A stretch of 31,368 nucleotides of DNA. It comes from Asterionellopsis glacialis. Lineage: Eukaryota > Bacillariophyta > Plagiogrammaphyceae > Rhaphoneidales > Asterionellopsidaceae. The notes below the pieces were generated by a model. It ran no database searches. It saw only the letters and a program-made list of their open reading frames with translations, and was not told the origin of the DNA. Positions 30,649 to 31,368 of the stretch are shown piece after piece (positions within the stretch are counted from its first letter, which is position 1; each line of letters opens with the position of its first letter). The position numbers and the translations under genes were made by a program. The stretch covers positions 1 to 31,368 of the forward strand of contig WKLE02001720.1 of NCBI GenBank assembly GCA_014885115.2, given 5' to 3'.

Positions 30649-31132
30649 TACCTGGTAGAGACTACTGCTTGTGATTCGCACTTTCAAACTTATCTATATA
30701 GAAAAGTAAAAACTGATATATATTAGACTCTACTTACGAGGGGTCTCTGTTGTCTTGGTTAGTTAAGTAGACGTACCGGTACTGTACCTGGTATGACTTG
30801 ATACGCGTACCAAGTACAGTACCTGGTATATAGAAGTGAGATTGAAAACTGTCATTATCATGCTGCAAGCAGATTATTATGGACAAGATTTTGTGAATAA
30901 ATAATACAATCAGTGTGAAGGTGTCAGGTTGTTGTTCGACACTAAGTAAATGTGATGCACTTTGATATTTAGCAAGCTATATCGAATACAAACTACCGGT
31001 GCAGTACCTTGTAAAGAACAGTACCAGGTATTACAGAAAAAAGTATTTACCAGGTACTGGTATTATACAAGTCACTTTCTCGCAATCGTAGAATAGGAGT
31101 GTTTTTCAACGCCAATTAACTGGTACCTGGTA
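30649..31132. repeat. TACCTGGTA/TACCAGGTA repeat field
   Basis: Six exact copies occur in under 500 bp and in both orientations: forward at 30649, 30785, 30820 and 31124, reverse at 31022 and 31048. ACCGGTAC and GTACTG-type variants lie between them. This is the longest field of the motif in the window. Confidence 0.85.
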
Positions 31133-31221
31133 TGCCATCAATTCTATAGAACGCATGTACTGTAGAATTTAACGGTTTGCCGTTATCATGGAATCTTGAT
31201 TCTATCGAATTCTACGATTGC
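31082..31221. repeat. 140-bp MITE-like unit with 13-bp inverted ends
   Basis: GCAATCGTAGAAT at 31082-31094 is the exact reverse complement of ATTCTACGATTGC at 31209-31221. The interior contains a TACCTGGTA copy and several further GAATTCTA-like imperfect arms. No target-site duplication is evident. It is likely a small non-autonomous foldback element, or chance in AT-rich DNA. Confidence 0.5.
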
Positions 31222-31287
31222 TAGAGGGAGTGTGTACCCCCTGGTAGGCCCTCTCTAGAGAGAGAGAGTCCTACCGTAGGTAACTAC

Positions 31288-31368
31288 TGAGGGAGGATGG
31301 TCAGACCGACGACTAGCGTAGCGATAACCTTACTTCTAGAATATACACAGTAGATTATAGGAGTCTCA
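31288..31368. repeat. Dispersed direct repeat, copy B (cut by window end)
   Basis: This is the same sequence as 18223-18306, in the same orientation, with two substitutions and a 3-nt deletion. It runs to the last base of the window, so its true right border is unseen. An adjacent TCTAGA palindrome and a CCTGGTAGG-like motif precede it. Confidence 0.85.

Larger units (their letters stand above)
30418..31368. other. Repeat-rich upstream region of the MFS gene
   Basis: No gene is supported here. The gap holds six TACCTGGTA/TACCAGGTA copies (30649, 30785, 30820, 31022, 31048, 31124), a 13-bp terminal inverted repeat unit (31082-31221), a CTCTCTAGAGAGAG palindrome (31251-31264) and copy B of the long direct repeat (31288 to the window end). 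Its proximal part should carry the transporter promoter. Confidence 0.6.

Overview
This window is nuclear DNA of a eukaryote, most likely a diatom or close stramenopile relative (inference; species not identifiable). The reasons are compact genes with few, short GT-AG introns (76-122 nt) and coding capacity on both strands. The gene set also fits: a SHLQKYR-type GARP/MYB regulator with long glutamine runs, a bacterial-type PqiA membrane domain in a giant secretory-pathway protein, and a bacterial-type DUF1244 domain fused to a molybdopterin adenylyltransferase domain. No tRNA, rRNA, CRISPR or bacterial operon signal was found.

Layout. Bases 1 to about 6,640 form an AT-rich block with no convincing gene and almost no CpG: about 18 CG dinucleotides by eye, including stretches of roughly 1.58 kb and 1.16 kb with none. 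The block ends abruptly near 6,660. It looks like old, silenced, deaminated DNA holding protein-like relics. Bases 6,660-8,100 are ordinary intergenic DNA with repeat motifs. Then follow: a GARP/MYB-like transcription factor (+, 8101-10293); convergent with it, a four-exon gene (-, 17593-10401) for a protein of about 2,300 residues, with a duplicated lumenal or extracellular module and a C-terminal PqiA domain; a 1.6 kb repeat-bearing gap; a GNAT acetyltransferase (-, 20293-19178); divergent from it, a two-exon RING + TPR protein (+, 20918-22961); an alpha/beta-hydrolase C-terminal fragment, probably a pseudogene (-, 23629-23117); the DUF1244-Mog fusion (-, 24896-23751); a head-to-head pair of paralogous small proteins (-, 25994-25314 and +, 27973-28629); and a two-exon MFS transporter (-, 30417-28751). 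The last 0.9 kb is repeat-rich intergenic DNA.

No pathway links the genes. What ties the window together is its intergenic DNA. A 9-mer TACCTGGTA/TACCAGGTA occurs 17 times by my reading, in intergenic gaps only, often paired into the 16-bp palindrome TACCAGGTACCTGGTA. It is accompanied by TCTAGA-centred palindromes, a near-identical repeat of about 84 bp at 18.2 and 31.3 kb, two short foldback (MITE-like) elements and a tandemly duplicated promoter segment. The best leads are the CpG-erased block, the dispersed 9-mer, the duplicated-ectodomain PqiA protein and the DUF1244-Mog fusion.
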